From contig DHQB01000017.1 in assembly GCA_002410065.1 (NCBI GenBank), positions 1-64,000 on the forward strand: DNA of 64,000 nt, read 5' to 3'. A program made the translations under genes and the position numbers. The notes under the pieces were generated by a model. That model made no database searches, was not told the DNA's origin, and worked only from the letters and a program-made list of their open reading frames with translations. The stretch is from Bacteroidales bacterium UBA5349. GTDB taxonomy: Bacteria > Bacteroidota > Bacteroidia > Bacteroidales > Tenuifilaceae. Every line of letters starts with the position of its first letter. Within the stretch, counting starts at the first letter, position 1. Below, piece by piece: positions 27,438 to 37,574 of this stretch.

Positions 27438-29003
27438 ATGAGCTTTAAACAAATACTGGCAGCATCAATAATTCTAACCAGTTTATTAGGTTGTCAATCG
27501 CAACAGGAAAAACCAACAAATAAACCCCGCATTGCCATTGCCGGACTGGCCATAGAGTGCAGCACCTTTTCGCCAGCACAAACTGGCGTAGAGGACTTCC
27601 GTGCTCGTCGTGGTGAAGAAATATATTCGTACTACCCTTTTTTACATGAAGATTCAGCCACACGGCAACGGGCACAATACTTCCCTGCATTGAGAGGACA
27701 TGCAATACCCGGTGGGATTGTTACCCGCGCAGCTTACGATACGCTAATGACACAAATGCTGAATAGGCTAAGAGAGAACCTGCCCTACGATGGCGTTTTC
27801 TTCGATATACATGGTGCCATGAGTGTTGTAGGTCTTGACGACCCCGAAGGGGATATGATTCAGCGTGTTCGGGACGTTGTTGGTAATGATGCTCTAATAT
27901 CCACCTCCATGGATTTGCATGGAAACGTATCGTGGCAATTGGCGCATCAATCTGACCTGATTACCTGTTACCGATTGGCGCCACACGAGGATGCCATTGA
28001 ATCGAAAAAACGAGCCTTGGTTAACCTAATAAATCGTTTAGAATCTGGGAAAGGTAAACCCGCTTATAAGGCATGGATTCCCGTTCCAATTTTATTGCCT
28101 GGCGAAAAAACCAGTACCCGAATTGAACCTGCAAAAAGTTTGTACGCTCAGGTTGACCCAATTACAAAACAACAAGGTGTGCTAGATGCAGCCATTTGGG
28201 TAGGTTACGCATGGGCCGACGAACCCCGCAATAGAGCGGTGGTAATGGTTACAGGTGATGACATGCAAAGGGTAAAACGCTCAGCCGAAACGTTGGCTCA
28301 ATCGTTCTGGAATGTTCGCGAACAGTTTGAGTTTGTAGCTCCCGTGGCTCCGTTGGATGAATGTTTGGAAATAGCCGTCCACAGTAACAAAAAGCCTTTT
28401 ATTATAAGCGATATGGGCGACAACCCCACAGCAGGTGGTGCTGGCGATGTTACCTGGACACTAAAGCAAATACTAGAAAATGATTCTTTTAAAAAGGCGG
28501 GAGGTCCTTCGTTAATTTACGCTTCACTCCCCGGCCCAAAACTCGTAGCTAAAGCCATTGAAGTTGGCGTAGGTGGTAAAATAGAAGCCTTTGCTGGAGC
28601 AGAGATTGACAATAGGTACGAGGGTCCCATAAAGTTGAAGGGCATTGTTGAAGCCATACAACATGGCGACAAAAATGCAGAAACCGAAGTGGTGGTTCGA
28701 GTGGGTAGCGTAAAGGTTATTGTTACCAATAAGCGAAAGCCGTACCACTACGAATACGATTTCACAAACCTAGGGCTGAATCCGCGCAAAGTCGATATTG
28801 TAGTGGTAAAAATTGGCTACCTGGTACCCGAGTTGTACGACATGCGTGGCGATTGGATTATGGCACTCACCCCAGGTGGCGTTGATCAGGACTTACATCG
28901 ACTACCCTACAAAAGAATTGAGCGCCCCATGTATCCATTGGATGAGAATATGGCTGACCCAGATTTGACTGCTCGTTTTGTTCCACTTTCGCACGAAAAG
29001 TAA
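27438..29003 (+). CDS. M81-family metallopeptidase (MlrC-like), lipoprotein
   Basis: The 521-residue protein has a lipobox signal (SLLGC, Cys19) and two MlrC domains. The N-terminal domain shows the paired motifs DIHGAM and DLHGN, whose Asp/His residues should bind zinc, and the usual ECSTFSP. The C-terminal domain begins ISDMGDNPTAGGAGD. MlrC of Sphingomonas degrades linear microcystin products; homologues in other bacteria probably process other peptides or cyclic imides. It is last in the series, 18 bases after cutC. Confidence 0.9.
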   Translation: MSFKQILAASIILTSLLGCQSQQEKPTNKPRIAIAGLAIECSTFSPAQTGVEDFRARRGEEIYSYYPFLHEDSATRQRAQYFPALRGHAIPGGIVTRAAYDTLMTQMLNRLRENLPYDGVFFDIHGAMSVVGLDDPEGDMIQRVRDVVGNDALISTSMDLHGNVSWQLAHQSDLITCYRLAPHEDAIESKKRALVNLINRLESGKGKPAYKAWIPVPILLPGEKTSTRIEPAKSLYAQVDPITKQQGVLDAAIWVGYAWADEPRNRAVVMVTGDDMQRVKRSAETLAQSFWNVREQFEFVAPVAPLDECLEIAVHSNKKPFIISDMGDNPTAGGAGDVTWTLKQILENDSFKKAGGPSLIYASLPGPKLVAKAIEVGVGGKIEAFAGAEIDNRYEGPIKLKGIVEAIQHGDKNAETEVVVRVGSVKVIVTNKRKPYHYEYDFTNLGLNPRKVDIVVVKIGYLVPELYDMRGDWIMALTPGGVDQDLHRLPYKRIERPMYPLDENMADPDLTARFVPLSHEK

Positions 29004-29262
29004 AATGCATTAAACCGTTGCGAACTAAACACTTTTATTTACAGTGGAATTAAATCCAGCTTGATAGTAAATGAAAAAAGAGAAAACGCTTCATTCGTTT
29101 TTGGAGTCTTGATAATGAATCCAAGTTTAAAGTAACTCGTCCTAGAAAGAGGGTACACATCACCTAGCAGTTATGTATAAAATGATTATTTCGCTATAAG
29201 GTGCAGCGAAGGTTTTAACTCATTTAAAATCGTGGGTTTGATATAAAATGGTGCAAATGCCA
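29004..29262. other. Intergenic region between the M81 gene and tRNA-Pro
   Basis: No ORF, RNA or promoter is recognised in this stretch. The next bases (29263-29307) form the terminator of the minus-strand tRNA-Pro gene. Confidence 0.5.
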
Positions 29263-29307
29263 ATATAAAAAAAACGCAACCAACTAATAATTAACTGATT
29301 GCGTTTT
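29263..29307 (-). terminator. Intrinsic terminator after tRNA-Pro(TGG)
   Basis: AAAACGCAA (29271-29279) pairs with TTGCGTTTT (29299-29307). On the minus strand the stem is followed by eight T residues (complement of the A run ending at 29274), directly after the 3' end of the tRNA. Confidence 0.75.
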
Positions 29308-29314
29308 GTTGTTG

Positions 29315-29389
29315 TCGGGGTGGCAGGATTCGAACCTGCGACCCCCTGGTCCCAAACCAGGTGCGCTAACCGGACTGCGCTACACCCCG
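29315..29389 (-). tRNA. tRNA-Pro (anticodon TGG)
   Basis: The minus strand folds as a full cloverleaf of 75 bases: acceptor CGGGGTG/CACCCCG with discriminator A, D arm containing TAGCGCAG, anticodon stem CTGG around loop TTTGGGA (anticodon TGG), and T arm with GGTTCGAATCC. CCA is not encoded. It reads CCA codons and others by wobble. It is 93 bases downstream of tRNA-Ser and probably co-transcribed with it. Confidence 0.95.
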
Positions 29390-29481
29390 AAAATAATGCT
29401 ATATAAATGTGCTATTCTTTTAAACTCACTACCTTACTCCCCTATTCTCACAACTACATTAAAATATCAAAGCTAATTGTT

Positions 29482-29569
<88 letters not shown>

Positions 29570-29697
29570 TAAAAACTTTTGCGAGTTCGGCAGTTTATCC
29601 ACCATTCGGTAGATGACTTAAGCCTAAAATGCTGAGCTATTAATTACTCATACACCAAACAAACATTTTATAAAAGAACCCTTTGCTAAAAGCATGG

Positions 29698-29728
29698 CAA
29701 AAGTATAAAATCAATTGAAAACAGCAAA
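29698..29728 (-). promoter_or_regulatory. Predicted promoter for the tRNA-Ser / tRNA-Pro transcript
   Basis: On the minus strand TTTG (complement of 29725-29728), exactly 19 bases, then TACTTTTG (complement of 29698-29705) is a full match to the Bacteroidota consensus. It would begin transcription about 120 bases before the mature tRNA-Ser, leaving a 5' leader to be trimmed. Confidence 0.7.
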
Positions 29729-29813
29729 CTTTTTATGGCTTTAAATTGGAATACTTTTGGTTAAAAAAAGTAAACGCTGTTATACAAGTACATATAAAAT
29801 CAAAATCCCAAAT

Positions 29814-30971
29814 TTAAAGAGCTCCTTTTAAAATTGTCTCAATAATATCAGAGGTTATGGTTTTATTCTCCCCAAGTTTCCAACCCCGATGTTTAAAGCG
29901 CTCTACTATTGGTTTGAGCTGATCCATGGTTATACCGTAATCGGAAAAACGGGTTTTAATACCCACCGATTGGAAAAACTCTTCGGTTGCCTCAATAGCC
30001 TTATCAACGCGCATATCTTCGGTACCATCTTCAATTCCCCATACTCTTTTGCCATACTGTAAAAGTTTTAATCTCTTTTCATCGCGCATGGTTCTGAGCA
30101 GTGAGGGCAAAATAATGGCTAACGTTACGGCATGATCGAGCCCAAAGAATGCGGTTAGCTCATGTCCAATCATGTGAGTTGCCCAATCCGATGGTACGCC
30201 AACTGAAAGAATTCCATTAAGTGCCATAGTGCAACTCCACATAATGGTCGATCGTAAATCGTAGTTTAGTGGATTGGCAATGGCCTGTGGCCCAAACTCA
30301 ACCAAGGTTTGCAAAACGCCTTCGGACCATCTATCCTGAATATGTCCCTGAGCAGGGTAAGTTAAATACTGCTCGGTTACGTGCACAAAGGCATCTACAA
30401 CTCCATTGGAAACCTGAGCTATAGGTAAAGAATAGGTAAACGTTGGGTCGAGAACTGAAAACTTTGGATATAGTAAGGGGCTGCCAAAAGAATACTTCTC
30501 CTGAGTTGATTTACGGCTTATCACAGCGCCCGAGTTCATTTCCGACCCTGTGGCAGGCAGAGTTAAAACTGCACCTATGGATAAAGCACTGGCAACTGTA
30601 TATGCGTTGCCACCAACTAGCAAATTCCAAGGATCACCGGTAAAAGGCACGGCCGCTGCAATAAACTTTGTACCATCAAGTACTGAGCCTCCTCCAACCG
30701 AAAGTAAAAAGGTTACCTTTTTGGTGCGGGCATACTCAACAGCCTCCATAAGGGTTTCGTACTTAGGATTGGCCTCAATACCACCAAATTCAAAAACCTT
30801 ATATCCTTTTAGTGCATTCATCACTTTCTCATAAACTCCATTCTTCTTAATGCTTCCCCCTCCATATGTTATTAAAACCACAGCATCTTTGGGAATCTCA
30901 TTGGGAATCTCATCAACCTTACCCTCACCAAAAAGAATTTTAACTGGGTTATAAAACTCAAAACTATCCAT
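29814..30971 (-). CDS. Iron-containing alcohol dehydrogenase (YqhD/BDH-like)
   Basis: The 385-residue enzyme belongs to the group III iron-dependent alcohol dehydrogenases. It opens with MDSFEFYNPVKILFGEGK, has the nucleotide site LLSVGGGSVLDGTKF with the NADP-type GGGS, and the metal-binding histidines in WATHMIGHELTAFFGLDHAVTLAIILP. YqhD-like members reduce short aldehydes with NADPH and help remove toxic aldehydes. It is monocistronic, flanked by tRNA genes and the cytochrome biogenesis gene. Confidence 0.92.
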   Translation of the reverse strand: MDSFEFYNPVKILFGEGKVDEIPNEIPKDAVVLITYGGGSIKKNGVYEKVMNALKGYKVFEFGGIEANPKYETLMEAVEYARTKKVTFLLSVGGGSVLDGTKFIAAAVPFTGDPWNLLVGGNAYTVASALSIGAVLTLPATGSEMNSGAVISRKSTQEKYSFGSPLLYPKFSVLDPTFTYSLPIAQVSNGVVDAFVHVTEQYLTYPAQGHIQDRWSEGVLQTLVEFGPQAIANPLNYDLRSTIMWSCTMALNGILSVGVPSDWATHMIGHELTAFFGLDHAVTLAIILPSLLRTMRDEKRLKLLQYGKRVWGIEDGTEDMRVDKAIEATEEFFQSVGIKTRFSDYGITMDQLKPIVERFKHRGWKLGENKTITSDIIETILKGAL

Positions 30972-31047
30972 AATAAAATCGTTTAATGTTTAATGTTTAA
31001 TGTATTCAAAAATATAAAACAGCAATAAATTGATATTGTTTTAAAAA

Positions 31048-34000
31048 CTAATCAACGCTGCTTTTTTTAGTTTTTTCAGTACTGGCAACAATCATTCTGT
31101 TATTATACCATGCAAAAAGGCTGAGGGATATCAACCCTGTAACAACAAAGAATAACCAACGGGGAACCGGAACAGGATCGCCACCAGCGTAGCTGTGTAA
31201 ACCCGACAGGTAATAGTTTACCCCAAAGTAGGTCATAAGCACTGAGCCAATGCCTATTAATGAACCGAAATTGAGTGCAAATGTTGATTTAAATGAGGGG
31301 ATTAATCGCATATGTAATACAAACGCATAAACCAGCATGGTAATCAGCGCCCAGGTTTCCTTTGGATCCCATCCCCAGTATCGCCCCCACGATTCGTTAG
31401 CCCAAACAGCACCTAAAAACGAGCCTATTGTTAAAAGATACAACCCTAGGGTTAAGTTTAGCTCATTGATAACAGTAATGCTCTTAATATGCCTATCGAT
31501 ATTTGCAAAATTCTTCTTTGTTTGGAAAGCATATAGGCTGATGTTGAAAAGCCCTAGTATGGCTCCCAAGCCAAAGAAACCGTAGCTGGCGGTTATTACT
31601 GCAACGTGAATGGTTAGCCAATAGGATTTTAGTACAGGAACAAGATTTGTGATTTCAGGATCCATCCATGAGAGGTGTGCAACAAAAAGGATTAGGGTAC
31701 TAAGCAGTGCTGTAGCTGGCAGCACCACCCTACTCCGTATGGCAAACATAAAACCAGCAAGCATTGCCGCCCACGATACATAAACCAACGATTCAAATCC
31801 GTTGCTTAACGGTGCCCTCCCTGCAATATACCACCTTAAGCCTATGGCAAAGGTTTGCGCAATAAATCCGAGGATAAGCACAATAGCAAGTGCAGTAAAA
31901 ACATGTTTTCCCCAGTTCCCTTTATAGAATAGTTCAATAAATACAATAATTAGCAGCGCAAGCCCTGTTAAACCATAAAGGGGTATTAAGCGTTCAAATA
32001 TTAGAAGTCTATTTGATAAAACCTCAGCCTTAGTTTTGGATTCAAGGGGGATAATGTTTCCACCATGCTGATGCTGAATAGCCTTTAATTCTGCCAGCAG
32101 CTCATTGGGTTGATCCCAATTACCGCTCTTAGCGGCATTTCTAACGCTAATAACATAGTGCGAATAAACCTCTGCAAAGTCACTCAGGGTAGTTGTATCA
32201 AGGCTCTTCGACACCTCATCCATCGATAACCAACGATTATCTGCATGATCGGGTATTGGGAATATACGGGCCATCTGTCCAGAGAATACCATGTAAAGGA
32301 TATTAACCCTCTCGTCGGCCTTTATTACCTCTTTTTGCAATGCTGTACGCTGCGCAGGTTTCTGTGCAAAAGCCTCCTGAACCAGTTGTCTTAGTTTATA
32401 GGAACCGTTATCCTGATGATTAAAGAAATCGACAAAAGCAGTCATATTACCTCTTACTCCAAGCATTCTTGTAAGCTCCTTATTCTTTACTTGAATTATG
32501 GGGGTATGTTGCCAAAAATCAGGATAAACAGACATTCCAAGGAAAACCTGCTCTGGGGATTGCCCATTGAACTTAGTTGATTTATTGAGCTTGCGTAAAA
32601 CCTCACTGGCTAGTGTCGAAACTGGTTTTACTCGACCTCCCTTATCCTGAAGCAGCAATAAGCTAAACTCGCGAGCATGTTCAACTTTAATTTCAGGAGC
32701 ATTATTCTGCGCAAATAGGGGGACAGAACTTAACAGCATTAAAAGGATAATTACTGTCGAGGAGGGCTTTGAGATCAGTTTGCGGAACCTGCTGCCAGGG
32801 CTAACAAGTGCCAACAAAATCCCGAGCACAAGAATAAAGTATCCGGTATAGGTGGTTGAAGTTCCAAACAGGTCTTTATTCACCGATAGGAATGTCCCTT
32901 TTTCATCATCATCGTATGAACTTTGGTAAAAACGATAGCCTTTGTAATTCAGGATATTATTCATAAAAATACTGAAGGGTTTCTCTATATTGTTTTCTTT
33001 ATCAACCACTATCACATTCGAGGTAAATGATGATGGACTATCTGAACCTGGGTATCGTTCTAAAATAAAATCTTGGAGTTTTACGCCAAAGGGTATTTCA
33101 ATACGTTTTGGACCATACTTAAAACCAATACTCTCCCCCTCAAAGTTCTCGTAAACTGGATTGTCGCCAACATCCGAGAGCGGTACATAAACATTTTGCT
33201 CATGGCCATTATATTTTGCCCTAAGGGCAATTACATCGATACCACCAAGATTGGGATCGGGGTTGTAAACCATTTTCACTATGGCCGACTCCCAATGTCC
33301 ACGGTATGCAAACTGAAAACGTCCGATTTGATAGAACACTTTTGTTTTTAAACTAATTGCCCCGTCCAAAGGAAGATTTTGCTCCACTCCGTCCTCCATA
33401 TGGCTGGCCATTATGGGTAACTTAGAATGTAACTGAATTTGCGAATCAGCAAGACTTACTGCAACCGTATAATCCTTGCCATCAGAGGCAAATCCAATAC
33501 TAACATTATCAACACTAACTGGGTGGTTTGGCCTGACCAAAACTGGCATATTCTGGTTAGATGAAACCACAAAAAGCGAAACAATAGGATAACCATTGAA
33601 ATGCTCAACCACCGTTTCAACTGCATGTGGAATTAAATCGGTTAATTCGACTTCTAGTCTATCGTTATTGAGTACGATTGAATTATTGTATCTGTTCCTT
33701 GAAGCTGGCGTTAGTAGCACCTTTTTACTATCTATCAATTCCTCGTTATGGTATAGGCTTATCCATTTCTCAGACGAGCTAAACCACTCAGCAGTTTCGC
33801 CTTTACGAATATGCATCATCCCCTCTTGTCCTTGGTACCTTGTAATGGCAGAGCCCATAAGAATTATAACAAATCCCAAATGGAAAAGCATTACGGCAAT
33901 CTTACCCTTTTTAAAGAGTTTTCTGGTAAAAATTGAGGCCAAAAAGTTAAGGGCAAGCAATAGCATAATAAACTCAAACCACCATGCATTATAAACTATA

Positions 34001-34125
34001 GCTCTAGCTGCCTCAGTACCAAAATCATTCTCAATAAAGGTGGCTATAGCACTAGATACACCAAAGGCAATAATTAGTGTGGCCATCAGTATTGGTGAGG
34101 CCAAAATTTTAAAAAATTTTGTCAT
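31048..34125 (-). CDS. ccsBA: Fused cytochrome c biogenesis protein CcsB-CcsA (system II)
   Basis: The 1025-residue inner-membrane protein fuses ResB/CcsB (N-terminal helices and a large periplasmic domain, about 1-450) to CcsA/ResC (about 750-1015). Together they move heme to the periplasm and ligate it to apocytochrome c. The tryptophan-rich heme-handling motif WGWDPKETWALITML is near residue 912, and the conserved histidines lie in the helices around it. Between the halves is a long periplasmic linker with a second signal-like helix (about 450-475). Fused forms are usual in Bacteroidota. It implies c-type cytochromes and a respiratory chain. The next gene upstream is a small hypothetical. 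Confidence 0.93.
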   Translation of the reverse strand: MTKFFKILASPILMATLIIAFGVSSAIATFIENDFGTEAARAIVYNAWWFEFIMLLLALNFLASIFTRKLFKKGKIAVMLFHLGFVIILMGSAITRYQGQEGMMHIRKGETAEWFSSSEKWISLYHNEELIDSKKVLLTPASRNRYNNSIVLNNDRLEVELTDLIPHAVETVVEHFNGYPIVSLFVVSSNQNMPVLVRPNHPVSVDNVSIGFASDGKDYTVAVSLADSQIQLHSKLPIMASHMEDGVEQNLPLDGAISLKTKVFYQIGRFQFAYRGHWESAIVKMVYNPDPNLGGIDVIALRAKYNGHEQNVYVPLSDVGDNPVYENFEGESIGFKYGPKRIEIPFGVKLQDFILERYPGSDSPSSFTSNVIVVDKENNIEKPFSIFMNNILNYKGYRFYQSSYDDDEKGTFLSVNKDLFGTSTTYTGYFILVLGILLALVSPGSRFRKLISKPSSTVIILLMLLSSVPLFAQNNAPEIKVEHAREFSLLLLQDKGGRVKPVSTLASEVLRKLNKSTKFNGQSPEQVFLGMSVYPDFWQHTPIIQVKNKELTRMLGVRGNMTAFVDFFNHQDNGSYKLRQLVQEAFAQKPAQRTALQKEVIKADERVNILYMVFSGQMARIFPIPDHADNRWLSMDEVSKSLDTTTLSDFAEVYSHYVISVRNAAKSGNWDQPNELLAELKAIQHQHGGNIIPLESKTKAEVLSNRLLIFERLIPLYGLTGLALLIIVFIELFYKGNWGKHVFTALAIVLILGFIAQTFAIGLRWYIAGRAPLSNGFESLVYVSWAAMLAGFMFAIRSRVVLPATALLSTLILFVAHLSWMDPEITNLVPVLKSYWLTIHVAVITASYGFFGLGAILGLFNISLYAFQTKKNFANIDRHIKSITVINELNLTLGLYLLTIGSFLGAVWANESWGRYWGWDPKETWALITMLVYAFVLHMRLIPSFKSTFALNFGSLIGIGSVLMTYFGVNYYLSGLHSYAGGDPVPVPRWLFFVVTGLISLSLFAWYNNRMIVASTEKTKKSSVD

Positions 34126-34152
34126 AAATAGATTTTAATGGGAGATTTGAAA

Positions 34153-34461
34153 CTAAACAATAATCTGAATTGTCTTTTTCATATCAATTAGGATTGCATC
34201 CTCTTCGTTTTTATACTCGGGTTTAACTGCAACAAACAGGGAATGTTCATCGGTTTCGGCAAGAAAAACTAGTTCAAGTTCAGGAATAGCCGCAACAAGA
34301 TTCTCAAACAGGTCAAAATCATCAAGTCTCTCATATCCACCAAGAGAATTATACCTTAAAACGGAGATTAGGTCCTCTAATTCAGATTGAATTATATTCC
34401 TCGCTAACTTCTCCGACAAAAAGTCGCGAGTCCTATTTTTTGATATTTTGAGCATGTTCAT
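34153..34461 (-). CDS. Small conserved hypothetical protein
   Basis: A 102-residue acidic protein without signal peptide or helical membrane segment. The N-terminal half looks helical (DFLSEKLARNIIQSELEDLISVL), the second half has beta strands (LELVFLAETDEHSLFVAVKPEYK). Starts at MNMLKI or MLKI are both possible. Only 27 bases separate it from the ccsBA start, so the two may be co-transcribed. I do not recognise a family. Confidence 0.6.
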   Translation of the reverse strand: MNMLKISKNRTRDFLSEKLARNIIQSELEDLISVLRYNSLGGYERLDDFDLFENLVAAIPELELVFLAETDEHSLFVAVKPEYKNEEDAILIDMKKTIQIIV

Positions 34462-34604
34462 AGCGACAAATTTTATGGGTAAAAGTTATGAAATATCGGG
34501 GAATTAATACTAAATATTGACAGAAAAATGATAAACTTCCCTAACCATAACTTCAAAATACTGCAAATTGATGAAACATATCCTTTGCCCTATTAAAAGT
34601 AAAC

Positions 34605-35609
34605 CTACATATTCACATCATAATTTGCAAAGCTAACCGAATCAGCATATCGATAATTACGGGTCATAAACACATCCTTTAGAATACCGCTAAAAAAACC
34701 GCTACGCTTTAAATACTTGTAATACGACTGATTATTAGGAACAAACTCCTTGTTGCCAAAGTGAACAGGTGAAATGTAGCAGTAAGTATATTTAGCGATA
34801 TCTAATCGTTTTCTGTAGAGTATTTCATCGGGTAGTTTGCCCGTAATTATGGTCACAACCCCTTTTTGATGACAGATATTGTATAGTTTATCAACAATCT
34901 CGGTATACTCCATTTGCTTGCGTTTGATATTAAAATCGGAGTAAGCCGAATTTCCCAAGCGCCGTATTGGCCTAATCTGCAAAACATCTACATTGTAATC
35001 GTTTATATATTGTGCCAATCCATGCAAATCGTCCAAGTTATCGGGGTTTACCGTATAGTTAATTCTTAGCTTGAGCTTAGGATGGGTGGCCTTTACCTTT
35101 GATATTGCACTAAATACTTCGTGGAGTGTTTCAAAGCTAGCACCAGGCATCATTGTTTCGTAAACCTCTTTCGAAGTGCCATGCATTGAGATGATCATTT
35201 CATCAAGTCCAGCTTGCGCCAATGCCTCTACCTTCTCAAAGGTAAGCAGAGAGCCATTTGTTGTAAACGAAATGTAGGGAACGCCAAACTGTTTTGCTAA
35301 CCTCACTAATTCCTCATTGTACTTATATAAAGTAGGCTCTGCGCCACAACCAATCTGCAAACGCATGGCATGCTTAAAGAAGTTTTTGGCTACTAATGAT
35401 AAGTTATCTTGAGATAAGCGCTCCTTGTTTGGCTTATACTCTGGATCGCTAAAGTAACACATCATACATCGGAAATTGCACACCAAAACGGGATCGAGAA
35501 AAAGATTTAAGAAACGTTTTTTGAAAAGAAACAATACCCCAACCCCAAGAATTTTAAGCCTTTCGCTTTTAACCAAAGAGTTTAGCCTAAGTATTTGGTA
35601 ATAATTCAT
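34605..35609 (-). CDS. Radical SAM protein of unknown substrate
   Basis: Starting at ATG 35609 the protein has 334 residues. The longer open frame to 35693 would add 28 unusual hydrophobic residues, and I judge it less likely. The radical SAM cluster motif is C44-NFR-C48-MM-C51 (CxxxCxxC), giving a 4Fe-4S centre that cleaves S-adenosylmethionine. The barrel continues with QIGCGAEPTLY (a GGEPLL-type motif), ISFTTNGSLLT and EMIISMHG. A C-terminal part lacks an obvious Cys-rich SPASM cluster. The family resembles MoaA/NirJ-like proteins, but the product is unknown and no modification target is adjacent. Confidence 0.82.
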   Translation of the reverse strand: MNYYQILRLNSLVKSERLKILGVGVLFLFKKRFLNLFLDPVLVCNFRCMMCYFSDPEYKPNKERLSQDNLSLVAKNFFKHAMRLQIGCGAEPTLYKYNEELVRLAKQFGVPYISFTTNGSLLTFEKVEALAQAGLDEMIISMHGTSKEVYETMMPGASFETLHEVFSAISKVKATHPKLKLRINYTVNPDNLDDLHGLAQYINDYNVDVLQIRPIRRLGNSAYSDFNIKRKQMEYTEIVDKLYNICHQKGVVTIITGKLPDEILYRKRLDIAKYTYCYISPVHFGNKEFVPNNQSYYKYLKRSGFFSGILKDVFMTRNYRYADSVSFANYDVNM

Positions 35610-35763
35610 ATAAAATGCAATAAGTAGTTTAGCAAGCGTGCAGGCATTGCAAATATAGCAAAAGAATATATTCCAAAAAGCAAAATAATTCATTCAGGGA
35701 GTGCGAACCATTAAAATTTAAGGAGTAAAAGAAGTCAAATGGTGATATCTTAAATCCATTTTG

Positions 35764-35771
35764 TAACTTTG
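35764..35771 (+). promoter_or_regulatory. Candidate -7 box of the aminopeptidase P gene
   Basis: TAACTTTG at 35764-35771 is an exact TAnnTTTG. It would start transcription near 35777, which rules out the ATG at 35769 as translation start and favours ATG 35796. No good -33 element is visible. Confidence 0.5.
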
Positions 35772-35795
35772 CTAGGATACTTAAACCCTAAAAAA

Positions 35796-37574
35796 ATGAA
35801 AACAATAGATAGGATTAATAAACTTCGCGATTCTATGTCATCAAACGGTTTGGCCGCTTACATTGCCCCTAGTAGCGATCCACACCTTAGTGAATATCTG
35901 CCTAATTGTTGGAAGTTTAGGGCATGGTTATCGGGTTTTACGGGATCAGCTGGAACACTAGTGGTTACAATAACCAGAGCAGCGCTTTGGACAGATTCGC
36001 GATATTTTCTTCAGGCCGAGCAGGAACTTAATGGTACTGGTATTGAACTTTGTAAATTGGGATTACCAAATACCCCTAGTATTGAAGACTGGCTAGGGGA
36101 AAACCTTAAAAAAAATCAAAAAGTTGGCTTCGATGGGCGTTTGTTATCGCACATGCAAGCGAATAAACTCATTAAGGATATCCAAAAAAAAGGTCTAAAA
36201 GCCAACCCAAAGGTTGATATTATTAACGAAGTTTGGATTGACAGACCTGAAATGCCAACTGGCAAAGCATTTGAGCATGAGCTTAGATATGCAGGACTTG
36301 CCGTTAAAGAAAAACTAGCAATTATCCGCGAAGAACTTAAAAAAAATGATGCAAATGCTTGTATCCTCTCTGCTCTTGATGAGGTAGCATGGACTTTTAA
36401 TATCCGAGGTAACGATATTGACTACAACCCCGTAGTTATGGCTTACGCTTTTATTACGCTCGAAAAAGCAACACTTTATATTGATCCACAAAAACTGAGC
36501 GAAGAACTAGCGAATAGCTTAGCCAAACAAGGCGTAACTATTAAGGATTACGACAATATTGGAAAGGCCATAAAATTGGCAAAAGCCGAAACTACAATTG
36601 CACTAGACAAGTCGAGAATAAACCATTGGCTCTGCTCACTTATCCCCAGTAAATCGAAAACCATTAAAACACTGAGCATCCCCACTAAGCTAAAGGCTAT
36701 TAAAAATCCTATTGAAATTGAGAACATCAAGCAAAGTCTTATAAAAGACGGAGTAGCCATGTGCAAATTTCTGCATTGGGTTGAAGATAAAGTGGGCAAG
36801 GAACAAATTACAGAAACAACCATTTCCGAGAAGTTGGTTGAACTCCGTGGAGAACAGGAGGGATTTGTTTCTGAGAGTTTTGGCACAATTGCCGGTTACC
36901 GCGAGCATGGAGCAATTGTTCATTATAGTGCAACTACTGAAACAGCATCTAAAATAAAGCCTGAAGGATTCCTACTTGTCGATTCGGGAGGCCAATACCT
37001 GCAAGGGACAACCGACATAACCCGAACCATTCATCTTGGCGAACCAACTCAGGAAGAAGCGGAAGATTACACACTTGTGCTAAAGGGAATGATTCAACTC
37101 TCAATGGCGCAGTTCCCTGCCGGAACGCGTGGTTGCCAACTTGATATACTGGCGCGCATGGCCATGTGGAACAAAGGAGTAAACTACGGACATGGCACTG
37201 GGCATGGCATTGGTGCATTTCTGAATGTACACGAGGGGCCACAATCCATTAGGCAAAACGAGAACCCTATTACCATTGAGCCGGGGATGATTCAATCCAA
37301 TGAACCGGGCATTTACCGTGCAGGCAAGTATGGCATCCGTATTGAAAACCTTATAGTTTGCCGAGAGGCAATGGAAACCGATTCGGGTAAGTTCTACAAT
37401 TTCGAAACAGTAACGCTGTGCCCAATTGACACTAAGCCTATAAAGGCTAATATGCTTACAAAGGAAGAAAAGAAATGGCTTAATAGTTACCACAAAACGG
37501 TTTACGAAAAGTTATCACCAAATCTTTCCAATGACTTAAAGGATTGGCTTAAAGAAAAAACAAAAGCACTGTAG
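35796..37574 (+). CDS. pepP: Xaa-Pro aminopeptidase (aminopeptidase P, M24B)
   Basis: The 592-residue cytoplasmic metallopeptidase removes the N-terminal residue before proline. Two creatinase-like N-terminal domains (about 1-300; IDRINKLRDSMSSNGLAAYIAPSSDPH) precede the pita-bread catalytic domain. Metal ligands lie in LLVDSGGQYLQGTTDITRTI (two Asp), NYGHGTGHGIGAFLNVHEGP (His) and the later Glu motifs QSNEPGIY and GIRIENLIV. Length matches the large three-domain APP forms. I chose the start at 35796 because the -7-like box overlaps the earlier ATG. Confidence 0.92.
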   Translation: MKTIDRINKLRDSMSSNGLAAYIAPSSDPHLSEYLPNCWKFRAWLSGFTGSAGTLVVTITRAALWTDSRYFLQAEQELNGTGIELCKLGLPNTPSIEDWLGENLKKNQKVGFDGRLLSHMQANKLIKDIQKKGLKANPKVDIINEVWIDRPEMPTGKAFEHELRYAGLAVKEKLAIIREELKKNDANACILSALDEVAWTFNIRGNDIDYNPVVMAYAFITLEKATLYIDPQKLSEELANSLAKQGVTIKDYDNIGKAIKLAKAETTIALDKSRINHWLCSLIPSKSKTIKTLSIPTKLKAIKNPIEIENIKQSLIKDGVAMCKFLHWVEDKVGKEQITETTISEKLVELRGEQEGFVSESFGTIAGYREHGAIVHYSATTETASKIKPEGFLLVDSGGQYLQGTTDITRTIHLGEPTQEEAEDYTLVLKGMIQLSMAQFPAGTRGCQLDILARMAMWNKGVNYGHGTGHGIGAFLNVHEGPQSIRQNENPITIEPGMIQSNEPGIYRAGKYGIRIENLIVCREAMETDSGKFYNFETVTLCPIDTKPIKANMLTKEEKKWLNSYHKTVYEKLSPNLSNDLKDWLKEKTKAL

